Shown here piece after piece: positions 1-6,338 of a stretch of DNA of 7,915 nucleotides. Numbering within the stretch: the stretch's first letter is position 1; every line of letters starts with the position of its first letter. The stretch comes from Endomicrobium sp. (lineage in GTDB: Bacteria > Elusimicrobiota > Endomicrobiia > Endomicrobiales > Endomicrobiaceae), in assembly GCA_031273645.1 (NCBI GenBank), contig JAISRM010000134.1, positions 1 to 7,915 of the forward strand, given 5' to 3'. Under the pieces are notes generated by a model that worked only from the letters and a program-made list of their open reading frames with translations, was not told the DNA's origin and did not search any database. Position numbers and translations under genes: made by a program.

Positions 1-320
1 TTAAAGAGAGAAACAAGCTGAGGCATTGCGGTCATTTTTACTTTTTTTGCCGCGACAAAACCAAATACTGCGCCGGCTATTATTCCGGCAATTAAAGCTA
101 CAAGCACGGCCGCGCTTGCAAAACCCGTATATCCGGCATAAACAAAAGCCACGACAAAAGATATCAGCATACCTATTATAGATACAAAATTTCCTTTCCG
201 CGCGGTTTTGGGAGAATTCATAAAGCGAAGACCCTGTATAAACAAAACTGCGGAAAAAAGATAAAGATACCATGAGATAGTTGCGAGATTAGCGTTTAAA
301 AAAGAAATTACAGATTGCAT
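1..320 (-). CDS. pntB: NAD(P) transhydrogenase subunit beta, N-terminal part (cut by window edge)
   Basis: Reading the minus strand from the ATG at 320-318 gives 106 codons with no stop before the window edge, beginning MQSVISFLNANLATISW. It contains 'LRFMNSPKTARKGN', a pattern of transmembrane helices, and 'AAKKVKMTAMPQLVSLFN', which matches the PntB region AKKVxMTxMPxLV in the E. coli protein as I recall it. PntB is the membrane and NADP(H)-binding subunit of the proton-translocating transhydrogenase. It couples hydride transfer from NADH to NADP+ to proton entry across the inner membrane. Only the first membrane helices are seen here; the NADP-binding domain III lies outside the window. 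The start overlaps the stop of pntAB by one base (TAATG), and a strong AGGAGG lies 7 nt upstream, so the two genes are probably translationally coupled. A different minus-strand frame (273-1) is also open but is a shadow of this gene. Confidence 0.93.
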   Translation of the reverse strand, partial: MQSVISFLNANLATISWYLYLFSAVLFIQGLRFMNSPKTARKGNFVSIIGMLISFVVAFVYAGYTGFASAAVLVALIAGIIAGAVFGFVAAKKVKMTAMPQLVSLF

Positions 321-637
321 TATTTTTCCTCCTGATTTTTATCAGAAGGAGAAGAAGTTTTTTTTGATTTGAACATTTCAAGCATTCTGTCGGTAACGGT
401 ATAACCGCCTACGACATTTGCCGTACCCAAAGCCGCGGCAAGAAAAATCAATATAAGTCCAAGCGCGGAATTTGCCTCAGCCGCGACAAGAATAACGCCG
501 ACTATAACCACCCCGTGTATTGAATTTGCTCCCGACATTAAGGGCGTATGTAAAGTCGCCGGCACTTTGCCTATTACTATCACGCCGATCAACAGCGCTA
601 AAACAAAAAGAGTTATTGCCACGGTTAAAGCCGACAT
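320..637 (-). CDS. pntAB: NAD(P) transhydrogenase subunit alpha part 2 (membrane subunit)
   Basis: The 105-residue protein is the small membrane subunit of the three-subunit transhydrogenase, as in Rhodospirillum rubrum. It corresponds to the C-terminal membrane part of E. coli PntA (PF12769 type). The sequence shows three hydrophobic segments (about residues 3-22, 38-53 and 57-77). It carries the family motif LHTPLMSGANSIHGVVIVG at 29-47 and the ending GGYTVTDRMLEMF at 77-89, which aligns with GGFTVTQRMLKMF of E. coli PntA. A charged tail (KSKKTSSPSDKNQEEK) follows. Together with PntB it forms the proton channel in the cytoplasmic membrane. It lies 27 bp after pntAA and overlaps pntB by one base, so it belongs to one operon. 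Length and motifs are normal for the family. Confidence 0.95.
   Translation of the reverse strand: MSALTVAITLFVLALLIGVIVIGKVPATLHTPLMSGANSIHGVVIVGVILVAAEANSALGLILIFLAAALGTANVVGGYTVTDRMLEMFKSKKTSSPSDKNQEEK
328..333 (-). promoter_or_regulatory. Ribosome binding site of pntB
   Basis: AGGAGG on the minus strand lies 7 nt before the ATG at 320. It sits inside the last codons of pntAB, supports the pntB start and gives this subunit its own strong initiation signal. Confidence 0.8.
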
Positions 638-642
638 AAGTT

Positions 643-648
643 CTCCTC
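643..648 (-). promoter_or_regulatory. Ribosome binding site of pntAB
   Basis: GAGGAG within AGAGGAGAA on the minus strand lies 5 nt before the ATG at 637-635. It contrasts with pntAA, which has no comparable Shine-Dalgarno sequence. Confidence 0.75.
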
Positions 649-664
649 TAAAAAGTTTTTAGTA

Positions 665-1813
665 TTATTTGTCTGATTGCGGGCGGTTGTTTGCTGCGCT
701 TATTGCCAAAACGGCAAGCTCGTCTGCGTCTTGTATGACAAATTTGCCGTCGGATATAAAATGTATTAAAACGTCGGCGATATTTCTTGCAAGCAAATTA
801 GAAGCGGTTTTAGGAGCCGTTGAAGCAAGGTATGGCGCGCCTATAATTTTAACTCCGGAATCCGTTTGAATAGTCATTTCGGGCTGAGAACCTTCAACAT
901 TTCCGCCAAGCGCGCTTGCGGCTATGTCCACTATTACGCTTCCGCGTTTTAATCCTTCAACTCCCGCTTTTGTAAGCAGCACGGGAGGCTTTCTTCCCGG
1001 AACTTGAGCGGTAGTAATTATTATGTCAAACTGAGCGGCGGCTTTATCTACGGCGGCTTGCTGCGCGAGTTTTTCTTCGTTTGTAAGTTCTCTTGCGTAT
1101 CCGCCTTTACCTTGTCCCGCGCTTAAATCGGGTCCGCCAAAAGAAGCGAGATCTAAAAATTTTGCGCCCAAAGATAATATTTCTTCTTTTGCCGCAGGAC
1201 GAACATCGTAAGCCGTAACCAAAGCTCCAAGCCTTTTTAAAGTTCCTATCGCTTGAAGCCCTGCAATGCCTGCGCCTAAAATAAGAACTGCCGCCGGTTT
1301 AATAGTGCCTGCGGCAGTTGACATCATAGGTAAAAACGCATTGTATTCGTTTGCCGCAAGAAGAGCCGCTTTATATCCGGCTACGCAAGCTTGAGAAGTC
1401 ATTGCGTCCATTGACTGCGCTCTTGAAAGCTGACGAGGAAGAAGCGTAATATCAAGAGCGGTTACTTTTGCTGACTCAAACTGCTGCGCTATATTTTTAT
1501 TGACAAGAGAACTGAACAAACCTACGGTAAAGCTGCCTTTTGCCTGCGTATATATTACGGAAGATTCCGGAACTGATATATACGCGACTGCATCGGAAGA
1601 TTTGAGGATTTCATTTCTGGAAAGAATTTTTACGCCTGCGGCTTCGTAATCTGAATCGGTAAATCCGGCTTTAACGCCGGCTCCGGATTCAATTGCCGGC
1701 TGAACGCCTGCTTTAAGAAGTTTTGCAGCTGATTCGGGAGTGATAGCTACGCGGCATTCTGAGCCGATTGCTTCGTTTAATGCGCCTAAAGTTATGGTCA
1801 ATGTTTTATTCAT
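665..1813 (-). CDS. pntAA: NAD(P) transhydrogenase subunit alpha part 1 (NAD(H)-binding subunit)
   Basis: The 382-residue soluble subunit belongs to the alanine dehydrogenase/PNT family. It binds NADH in the cytoplasm and passes hydride to NADP+ on PntB. The N-terminal PNT domain covers about 1-160. It contains ECRVAITPE (19-27) and the substrate-loop motif SRAQSMDAMTSQ (130-141), equivalent to the conserved RAQSMD loop of the family. The Rossmann motif G180-A-G-I-A-G185 is followed about 20 residues later by Y202-D203, then GGYARE (237-242) and ITTAQVPGRKPP (266-277). The segment before RAQSMD (LLPRQLSRAQ) looks one residue longer than the usual PRISRAQ. The usual DLAAExGGN reads DIAASALGGN (296-305), so the acidic residue is absent. 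Neither change obviously destroys function. No Shine-Dalgarno precedes the ATG, but a promoter ends only 10 nt upstream, so the message may be leaderless. It is the first gene of pntAA-pntAB-pntB. Confidence 0.95.
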   Translation of the reverse strand: MNKTLTITLGALNEAIGSECRVAITPESAAKLLKAGVQPAIESGAGVKAGFTDSDYEAAGVKILSRNEILKSSDAVAYISVPESSVIYTQAKGSFTVGLFSSLVNKNIAQQFESAKVTALDITLLPRQLSRAQSMDAMTSQACVAGYKAALLAANEYNAFLPMMSTAAGTIKPAAVLILGAGIAGLQAIGTLKRLGALVTAYDVRPAAKEEILSLGAKFLDLASFGGPDLSAGQGKGGYARELTNEEKLAQQAAVDKAAAQFDIIITTAQVPGRKPPVLLTKAGVEGLKRGSVIVDIAASALGGNVEGSQPEMTIQTDSGVKIIGAPYLASTAPKTASNLLARNIADVLIHFISDGKFVIQDADELAVLAISAANNRPQSDK

Positions 1814-1823
1814 AGTGCCAATT

Positions 1824-1852
1824 ATTAGAGCAGATTTTTAAAAAAATATCAA
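1824..1852 (-). promoter_or_regulatory. Predicted sigma70-type promoter of the pnt operon
   Basis: On the minus strand, TTGATA (1852-1847) and TCTAAT (1829-1824) are separated by exactly 17 bp of mostly T and A. Each hexamer matches the TTGACA/TATAAT consensus at five of six positions. Only 10 nt separate the -10 box from the pntAA ATG, which predicts a 5' leader of about 2-4 nt. The rest of the 149-bp gap between recO and pntAA holds no gene. A perfect palindrome GTTTGCAAAC lies at 1950-1959, just after the recO stop. I see no convincing terminator for recO there. Confidence 0.5.
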
Positions 1853-1962
1853 TAGGCTTTCTGAAAAATTCTGCTAATAAGTATCGTTTTGGTTTTCCAT
1901 TTATTATGAAAGCAGTTCTTTTTTTGCCGACGGATTGCGGCGATGGCGTTTGCAAACATTTT

Positions 1963-2652
1963 TCACTGACGGTTTGCATTGGCGGGTTTTGTCGGCGGGT
2001 TTTCTGCGGCGATTTTTTTTAAGAAAATGCTGACGGAGGGTTTTTTTATATAGTTTGTCATATAGGTTTCAACATAATTCCATATGGCGTTATCGTCATA
2101 GCCGCATAGGCTATCAACTTCGTCTCCGGGGCATGACGAAAGTTTTTTTACCGCATTTTCAACGTTTTTATCGGCAGCTGAAGCTGAATTTTTAAGATAA
2201 TCGGCAAAACCGTATCCGGAAAGTTTAAGAAATCTTAACGCAAAAGCCGTCAAAGCTCTTTTGTGATAGCGGCATGAAGAAAGTATATCCCATATTCTTG
2301 TCAGAAGAATATATTTTTCGGCGTTGGGCGCGTTAAACGGCGCAAATTTATCTCCGATTTCAGCGGCATAGAGAGCATAAATATTTTTTGTAAAATCCGT
2401 TTTTATTGCGGTATTATTATTTATTATTTTTGCGCCCGTAATTTTAGGACGGCTCAAAGGATGATTTTGAAAAATCATAAATTCGCTTTCAGTAAGAGGC
2501 TCGCAGGCAAATGAAAGTTTTGCCGCTATTTTTTTTGCCCCTGGAGCTACGGCGTAAATTTTTCCCCATTCGCAAGTGTAGAGGGTTACGGCCTTGTCGG
2601 CTTCCCCTCTGTCAAAAGTTTTTAAGACAAGTCCTTTTATCGTATAGTACAT
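1963..2652 (-). CDS. recO: DNA repair protein RecO
   Basis: The 229-residue protein starts MYYTIKGLVLKTFDRGEADKAV, the typical opening of RecO (VLKxRxxGExDxxVTLxTxExGK). RecO binds SSB and RecR and helps load RecA onto single-stranded gaps (the RecFOR pathway, cytoplasmic). The N-terminal OB-fold covers about residues 1-80 (TLYTCEWGKIYAVAPGAKK at 23-41). The rest is the helical C-terminal domain, with FALRFLKLSGYGFADYL in its first half. The four-cysteine zinc site found in many RecO proteins (such as Deinococcus) is absent, as it is in E. coli RecO. Length is normal. The start has only a weak GGA upstream and lies directly after a repeat block, so recO is probably separated from the DUF21-CBS genes, although recO follows this cluster (often after era) in many bacteria. 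Confidence 0.9.
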   Translation of the reverse strand: MYYTIKGLVLKTFDRGEADKAVTLYTCEWGKIYAVAPGAKKIAAKLSFACEPLTESEFMIFQNHPLSRPKITGAKIINNNTAIKTDFTKNIYALYAAEIGDKFAPFNAPNAEKYILLTRIWDILSSCRYHKRALTAFALRFLKLSGYGFADYLKNSASAADKNVENAVKKLSSCPGDEVDSLCGYDDNAIWNYVETYMTNYIKKPSVSIFLKKIAAENPPTKPANANRQ

Positions 2653-2670
2653 TTAAAATCCGCAAATATA

Positions 2671-2698
2671 AAATTAAAAAACAAAATGATTTTTTCAA
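2671..2698 (-). promoter_or_regulatory. Weak candidate promoter of recO
   Basis: TTGAAA (2698-2693) and TAATTT (2676-2671) on the minus strand are 16 bp apart and lie 18 nt before the recO ATG. The stretch is AT-rich, so a chance match is likely. It is worth listing because the repeat block upstream may isolate recO from the genes before it. Confidence 0.25.
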
Positions 2699-2844
2699 CT
2701 TAGATTACCACCCGATAAAGACATTCGGGCGCAGGCTGCTTAGGAAGAAAAAATATAAAACACGGGACAGACTTCGTCTGTTTTATGGAACACAGGCTGC
2801 GCCTGCAGATTTCGTCTGTTTTGTTAATTGTTTTTTCAAGGTCT

Positions 2845-3015
2845 GTCATTCCCATGAAAATGGGAATCCATTTTTGTTTTATATTTTTTTTATTCTTACT
2901 TTCTTTTAAAAGCAGATGTAAAAAGAATTTTTTAGCAAACTTGGATTCCCACCCGATAGAAACATTCGGGTGCAGGCTGCTAAGGAATAAAGAATATTAA
3001 AAACGCGGGAATGAC
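2845..3015. repeat. Core repeat copy A1 with 53-bp insert in its right terminal hairpin
   Basis: It starts GTCATTCCC and ends GGGAATGAC. The left end is an intact ATTCCC-N8-GGGAAT palindrome (2848-2867). The right end should read GGATTCCCGCTTTCGCGGG, but it is split after GGATTCCC (2943-2950) by 53 bp (2951-3003) before CGCGGGAATGAC resumes at 3004. The insert begins with its own hairpin, CACCCGA-9 nt-TCGGGTG, counting the last C of the left arm. Total length is 171 bp against 124 bp for uninterrupted copies. Confidence 0.75.
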
Positions 3016-3074
3016 AAAACGGATACAAACAAAACAGACACCGGTTGCCAATCCCATTAAAACAAACGAAGTCT

Positions 3075-3190
3075 GTCATTCCCATGAAAGATGTAAAAAG
3101 AATTTTTTAGCAAACTTGGATTCCCACCCGATAGAAACATTCGGGTGCAGGCTGCTAAGGAATAAAGAATATTAAAAACGCGGGAATGAC
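3075..3190. repeat. Core repeat copy A2, internally deleted, with the same insert
   Basis: Left end GTCATTCCCATGAAA joins directly to GATGTAAAAAGAATTTTTTA, so about 55 bp present in copy A1 (the right arm of the left hairpin and the AT-rich middle) are missing. The right half, including the 53-bp insert at 3126-3178, is identical to copy A1 as far as I compared it. Confidence 0.75.
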
Positions 3191-3200
3191 AAAACAGAAC

Positions 3201-3275
3201 TTGGATTCCCACCCGATAGAAACATTCGGGCGCAGGCTGCTAAGGAATAAAGAATATTAAAAACGCGGGAATGAC
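3201..3275. repeat. Right-half core repeat copy A3 with the same insert
   Basis: Only the right end is present: GGATTCCC (3203-3210), the 53-bp insert (3211-3263) and CGCGGGAATGAC. The insert hairpin reads TTCGGGCG where the two copies before it read TTCGGGTG, which breaks one stem pair. Confidence 0.7.
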
Positions 3276-3334
3276 AAAACAGATACAAACAAAACAGACA
3301 CCGGTTGCCAATCCCATTAAAACAAACGAAGTCT

Positions 3335-3440
3335 GTCATTCCCATGAAAATGGGAATCCATTTTTAATATTAATATAGTTTCTATCATTATTTTTTTTAA
3401 AAATGCAATGTAAAAAAATTTTTTAGTAACCTTGTCATTC
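3335..3440. repeat. Core repeat copy A4 with degraded right end
   Basis: It has an intact left palindrome (3338-3357) and an AT-rich middle similar to the 6.3-7.1 kb copies (ATTAATATAGTTTCTA...). Where CGTGGATTCCCGC is expected, the sequence reads CCTTGTCATTCC followed by a CAGACGAAGTCTG hairpin, so the right terminal palindrome has been lost or replaced. Confidence 0.65.
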
Positions 3441-3442
3441 CA

Positions 3443-3463
3443 CATAAAAGCAGACGAAGTCTG
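3443..3463 (-). terminator. Possible weak terminator after the second DUF21-CBS gene
   Basis: On the minus strand, four bases after the TAA stop at 3470-3468, the hairpin CAGAC-TTC-GTCTG is followed by CTTTTATG. The stem is only five base pairs and the T-run is short. It also belongs to the small hairpin family of the repeats, so termination is a guess. Confidence 0.3.
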
Positions 3464-3467
3464 GAAA

Positions 3468-4730
3468 TTATTTTAAATTCTGCAGTCTGAGAATTATTCT
3501 GTTTACTTTCTTTTTATCGGCATCTTGAACTTCTATTTCATAATTGTTCCATTTTATTTTTTCGCCTGTTTGCGGAATTTTGCCGAAAAGTTCAAGTACC
3601 CAGCCGTTGACGGTAGAATAATCGTCTTCGGGTATTGCGGCATTTAATTCTTCATTTAGATTTGCCACCATCTCGTAAGACTGGACAAGCCATGCATTGT
3701 CCCCGTAAGGCAAAATCGTTTTTTCCATCATATCGTATTCGTCCCATACTTCTCCGACTATCTCTTCAAGCAAATCTTCTATAGAAGCTATCCCTATCGT
3801 CGAACCAAATTCATCTACAACTATTGCAATGTGTTGCCGTCCCGTTCTAAACTCTTTTAGCATTTTGTCGATTTTAGCGCTCTCTGGAACGTAATATGCC
3901 GGTCTTATCAAATCTTCAAGCACTATAATATCCGAACTTCTCCAAGCTACCGCAAGATCTTTACTGTAAATTATGCCTATAATATTGTTTAAGTCGCCTT
4001 TATACACCGGCACTCTTGAAAATTTTTGCTCGATAATCGCGCTGATGACGTCTTCTTTTTTGTCCTCAATGTCAACGGCAAAAATTTCATGCCGCGGAAC
4101 CATTACCTGAGATATTCTCGTTTTGGCAAAATCCATAATATTTCCGGCAATCTCTCTTGCGTCGTAGGCCAAAGGAGAAGTTCTTTCGTTTGAAATCAAA
4201 AAATCTATCTCTTCGGCTTCTACCGACCTGCTTTCTTTTTTCTTTACGAATATTTTAAGGATTCTGTTTGATATGGCGATTAAAAATTTTATTACGTGCT
4301 TAAAAAATTTCCCAAAAACTATAATTGAAGGCAAAACCGCCGCGCCGACTTTTTCAGCGTTATAACGCGCAAAAGTTTTTGGAAAAATATTGCCGATAAT
4401 TAAAGCCAGAATTATTGTCGCCGCCGACGCCGCCACCGCAAAAACGTCGTATCTAAATCCGTACGTCTTTGAAATATCAAAAGAAAGAGAAGAAACTATT
4501 ACGCCTATGCCCACTATCGACAAATTCATTCCTATAATCATCGCAGTCATCAGTTCGCCCGTATTTGTTTCCCAATACAAAACACAAGCGCGGTATTTGG
4601 AATGATTTTCTTTAAGCCTTCTTAAATAAACGCCCGAAAGGCTTGTAAGCGCAGTTTCTGCGGCGTTAAAAAAACCCAGCGCCGCCAGAAGAATTATAAA
4701 TAAAATAATTTTAATTATTATTTCAATCAT
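3468..4730 (-). CDS. DUF21/CBS-pair/CorC_HlyC membrane protein (hemolysin-like, CNNM/CorC family)
   Basis: The 420-residue protein has the complete three-part architecture of the CNNM/CorC (HlyC, TlyC) family, whose studied members export or regulate Mg2+ and related cations. The DUF21 membrane domain covers about 1-165, with FNAAETALTSLS (21-32), GMNLSIVG (67-74) and GNIFPK (113-118). A CBS pair covers about 205-330 (MVPRHEIFAVD, FSRVPVYKGDLNNIIGIIYSKDL, HIAIVVDEFGSTIGIASIEDLLEEIVGE). A CorC_HlyC domain covers about 338-418 (YSTVNGWVLELFGKIPQTGEKI). The DUF21 motif that is usually GE-x-x-PK has Asn115-equivalent replacement at its second position (residue 114 is N), whereas its neighbour keeps GEIVPK. 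The ATG overlaps the upstream stop as ATGA, indicating translational coupling. Substrate is not established by the sequence. Confidence 0.9.
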   Translation of the reverse strand: MIEIIIKIILFIILLAALGFFNAAETALTSLSGVYLRRLKENHSKYRACVLYWETNTGELMTAMIIGMNLSIVGIGVIVSSLSFDISKTYGFRYDVFAVAASAATIILALIIGNIFPKTFARYNAEKVGAAVLPSIIVFGKFFKHVIKFLIAISNRILKIFVKKKESRSVEAEEIDFLISNERTSPLAYDAREIAGNIMDFAKTRISQVMVPRHEIFAVDIEDKKEDVISAIIEQKFSRVPVYKGDLNNIIGIIYSKDLAVAWRSSDIIVLEDLIRPAYYVPESAKIDKMLKEFRTGRQHIAIVVDEFGSTIGIASIEDLLEEIVGEVWDEYDMMEKTILPYGDNAWLVQSYEMVANLNEELNAAIPEDDYSTVNGWVLELFGKIPQTGEKIKWNNYEIEVQDADKKKVNRIILRLQNLK

Positions 4731-5728
4731 TGTTCAAGCTCGTATTCGTCTATTATTTCCCCGACTATTTCTTCAAGTATGTCTTCAAGCGTCAGCATTC
4801 CGCTGATATTTCCCGAAGAATCTTTTACAAAAGCGATATGGGTTTTCCCGCTTTGGAATTCCTTAAGCAGATCGTTTATTTTTTTGTTTTCGCCGACATA
4901 ATAAGGAGGGTTTACAATCGCCCTTATAAAATACCCTTTATTTTCTTTCCATGCCAGCAAAATGTCTTTTATGTGGACGTATCCTATGATATTGTTTTTA
5001 TTTTTGATATATACCGGAATCCTGCTTCTTGAGGTTTCAACCGCCATATCTAAAAAATCTTCTTCGTCTAAAGACAAATCTACGGACTCTATTTCGGAAA
5101 AAGGCGTCATAATTCTTTTTACGCAAAGATCGCCAAAGCCGAGCGTTCTTTCAAGCATGCCGCTCGTTTCTTTGTCTATAGCTCCGGTGTTTCCTCCCTC
5201 AGAAAGAAGCGACTGTATTTCGTCTTTGCTAAGTTCCCGAGAAGAAACGTCGGAAGTTTTTGGAGAAATGAATTCCGTCATTTTGATTATCGGAAATAAA
5301 AACGGTTTGGATATTTTTCCTATCTTTGAAAGCGCCGGCACGGTTTTTATCGTAATTTTCTCGGAGTTGGCGCGCGCGTATATTTTAGGGACTATCTCTC
5401 CTATTATCAAAAGCACAAAAGACGTAAAAAACCACGAGGCCGCTTCTACGACGGTACGGTTTAAATTATAAAACGTTGCGGTTAAAACAAAAGTGGAAAG
5501 AAAACTGACAAGCATGTCGGATACGACGTTAATAGTCAAGATAACGGTTAAAAGATAATAAGGAGATTTGAGCCACGAAAGAAGCGGAGCGGAAAGCTCC
5601 GGCTTTTGGGCAATAAGTTTTTTTACTCTGTACTTAGTAAGGCTGGTAAGCCCGATCTCTGCGGCGGAAATCAGCGTTGAAACTACTATGCACGCGCATA
5701 AAGCGCCAAAAGCTATGAAAGTAAGCAT
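4727..5728 (-). CDS. DUF21/CBS-pair membrane protein lacking the CorC_HlyC domain
   Basis: The 333-residue paralogue of the following gene has a DUF21 domain at about 1-155, with SAAEIGLTSLTKYRVKKL (21-38), TINVVSDML (65-73) and GEIVPKIYARANSEK (110-124). Its CBS pair covers about 203-325 (RIMTPFSEIESVD, SRIPVYIKNKNNIIGYVHIKDILLAW, HIAFVKDSSGNISGMLTLEDILEEIVGEI). The protein ends at DEYELEQ, exactly where the other copy continues into the CorC_HlyC domain, so this C-terminal domain is missing. The stop overlaps the next ATG cleanly, so there is no sign of a frameshift. The ATG at 5728 overlaps the end of ybeY by 16 bp, with a weak AGGA about 10 nt upstream. A role in cation transport is inferred from the family. 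The pair may act together as a heteromer. Confidence 0.9.
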   Translation of the reverse strand: MLTFIAFGALCACIVVSTLISAAEIGLTSLTKYRVKKLIAQKPELSAPLLSWLKSPYYLLTVILTINVVSDMLVSFLSTFVLTATFYNLNRTVVEAASWFFTSFVLLIIGEIVPKIYARANSEKITIKTVPALSKIGKISKPFLFPIIKMTEFISPKTSDVSSRELSKDEIQSLLSEGGNTGAIDKETSGMLERTLGFGDLCVKRIMTPFSEIESVDLSLDEEDFLDMAVETSRSRIPVYIKNKNNIIGYVHIKDILLAWKENKGYFIRAIVNPPYYVGENKKINDLLKEFQSGKTHIAFVKDSSGNISGMLTLEDILEEIVGEIIDEYELEQ

Positions 5729-6120
5729 TTAAATATTTTATCCTGTTTGGCAAACATTTTCGCTTTATTTTCCGGATCGTAATCCGTATATCCGCAAAGA
5801 TGCAAAACTGCGTGTATTACAAGATAAGCCAGTTCATTATCCCACGAATTTCCGTATTTAAGCGCATTTTTACGGGAACGCGTTTGCGCTATATATATGT
5901 CTCCAGAAAAAAATTCTTTTGACACAAGAAAAGAGATTACGTCCGTAATGCGTCTTACTTTTCTGTATTTTGAATTAAGTTTTTTTATTTCGGCGTCGCT
6001 TACCATAATAAAATTTATCGCGCTTTTTTTTATTTTTTCAGATTTCAGCGCAAGCAACGCCGCCTTTTTTAAAAACGCCGTTTTATTTTCCGGAAAATAC
6101 GCAAAGTTTATTTTATTCAT
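5713..6120 (-). CDS. ybeY: Endoribonuclease YbeY (16S rRNA maturation and ribosome quality control)
   Basis: The 135-residue protein belongs to UPF0054. YbeY is a cytoplasmic metal-dependent RNase needed for 16S rRNA 3'-end processing and ribosome quality control. Family signatures are present: SDAEIKKLNSKYRKVRRITDVISF (41-64; LNxxYR and TDVxSF), SGDIYIA (72-78) and the metal motif H103-AVL-H107-LCGY-T-D113. The third ligand, His in E. coli YbeY, is Asp here, and the Gly after the first His is Ala. I recall Asp at the third site in Bacteroidetes YbeY too, so activity is plausible. The segment between TDVISF and GDI is short. I chose the ATG at 6120-6118; an in-frame TTG at 6132-6130 would add MRAT. 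Neither start has a clear Shine-Dalgarno. The 3' end overlaps the first DUF21-CBS gene by 16 bp. Confidence 0.9.
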   Translation of the reverse strand: MNKINFAYFPENKTAFLKKAALLALKSEKIKKSAINFIMVSDAEIKKLNSKYRKVRRITDVISFLVSKEFFSGDIYIAQTRSRKNALKYGNSWDNELAYLVIHAVLHLCGYTDYDPENKAKMFAKQDKIFKCLLS

Positions 6121-6137
6121 AGTTGCTCGCAAAAGTT

Positions 6138-6166
6138 AATGACTGCTAAGTTGTTGCCCGCTGCAA
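6138..6166. repeat. Left copy of the direct repeat bracketing the repeat array
   Basis: ACTGCTAAGTTGTTGCC at 6142-6158 recurs perfectly at 7195-7211. Similarity extends a few bases each way (AATGACTGC... against AATAACTGC..., and GC-x-GCAA after it). It lies 22 bp upstream of the ybeY ATG. It contains GTTGC-CCGCT-GCAAC, and TTGTTGC (6151-6157) is also inverted as GCAACAA at 6178-6184. Confidence 0.75.
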
Positions 6167-6338
6167 CGGATCTACGCGCAACAAGCGATAACAAACTGAA
6201 AGACATTTTGAGACGACAGGCTTCGCCTGTTTTATGAAACACGGACTGCGCCTGTTTTGTTTGTGTCTGTCATTGCCATGAAAATGGGACAGGCTTCGCC
6301 TGTTTTATACAATACAGCCAGTGTCTTTGTTTGTGTCT

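Larger units (their letters stand above)
2701..3467. repeat. Rearranged palindromic-repeat block between the DUF21-CBS genes and recO
   Basis: This gene-free block consists almost entirely of copies and fragments of one composite repeat. Core elements or parts of them lie at 2845-3015, 3075-3190, 3201-3275 and 3335 to about 3440. An older, decayed fragment lies at about 2703-2767. Linkers carry small ACAGAC-type hairpins (2767-2781, 2793-2805, 2806-2818). Segments 3001-3089 and 3261-3349 are near-identical direct repeats, differing at one position I could see (G3021 against A3281), which indicates recent duplication or gene conversion. Several short open frames cross the block on both strands, but they follow the repeat boundaries and I do not consider them genes. 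Confidence 0.85.

Noticed and set aside
1..273. Open minus-strand frame of 90 codons beginning MVSLSFF
   Set aside because: It lies in a different frame from pntB, which runs through the same bases with clear family motifs and continues off the window edge. The 90-codon frame resembles no protein I know and is rich in Cys and Arg, as expected for a shadow.
1920..1962. Terminator after recO
   Set aside because: GCCG-8 nt-CGGC can pair, but on the transcribed strand it is followed by A residues rather than T. GTTTGCAAAC is a palindrome without a T-run.
2511..3000. Plus-strand open frames of 132 and 71 codons overlapping the start of recO and the repeat block
   Set aside because: The first covers the antisense of recO and then repeats, and the second lies wholly in repeats. 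Neither shows a recognisable domain, and codon content follows the repeat sequence.
4390..5471. Plus-strand open frames antisense to the DUF21-CBS genes
   Set aside because: They mirror well-supported membrane-protein genes on the other strand and carry no motifs of their own.
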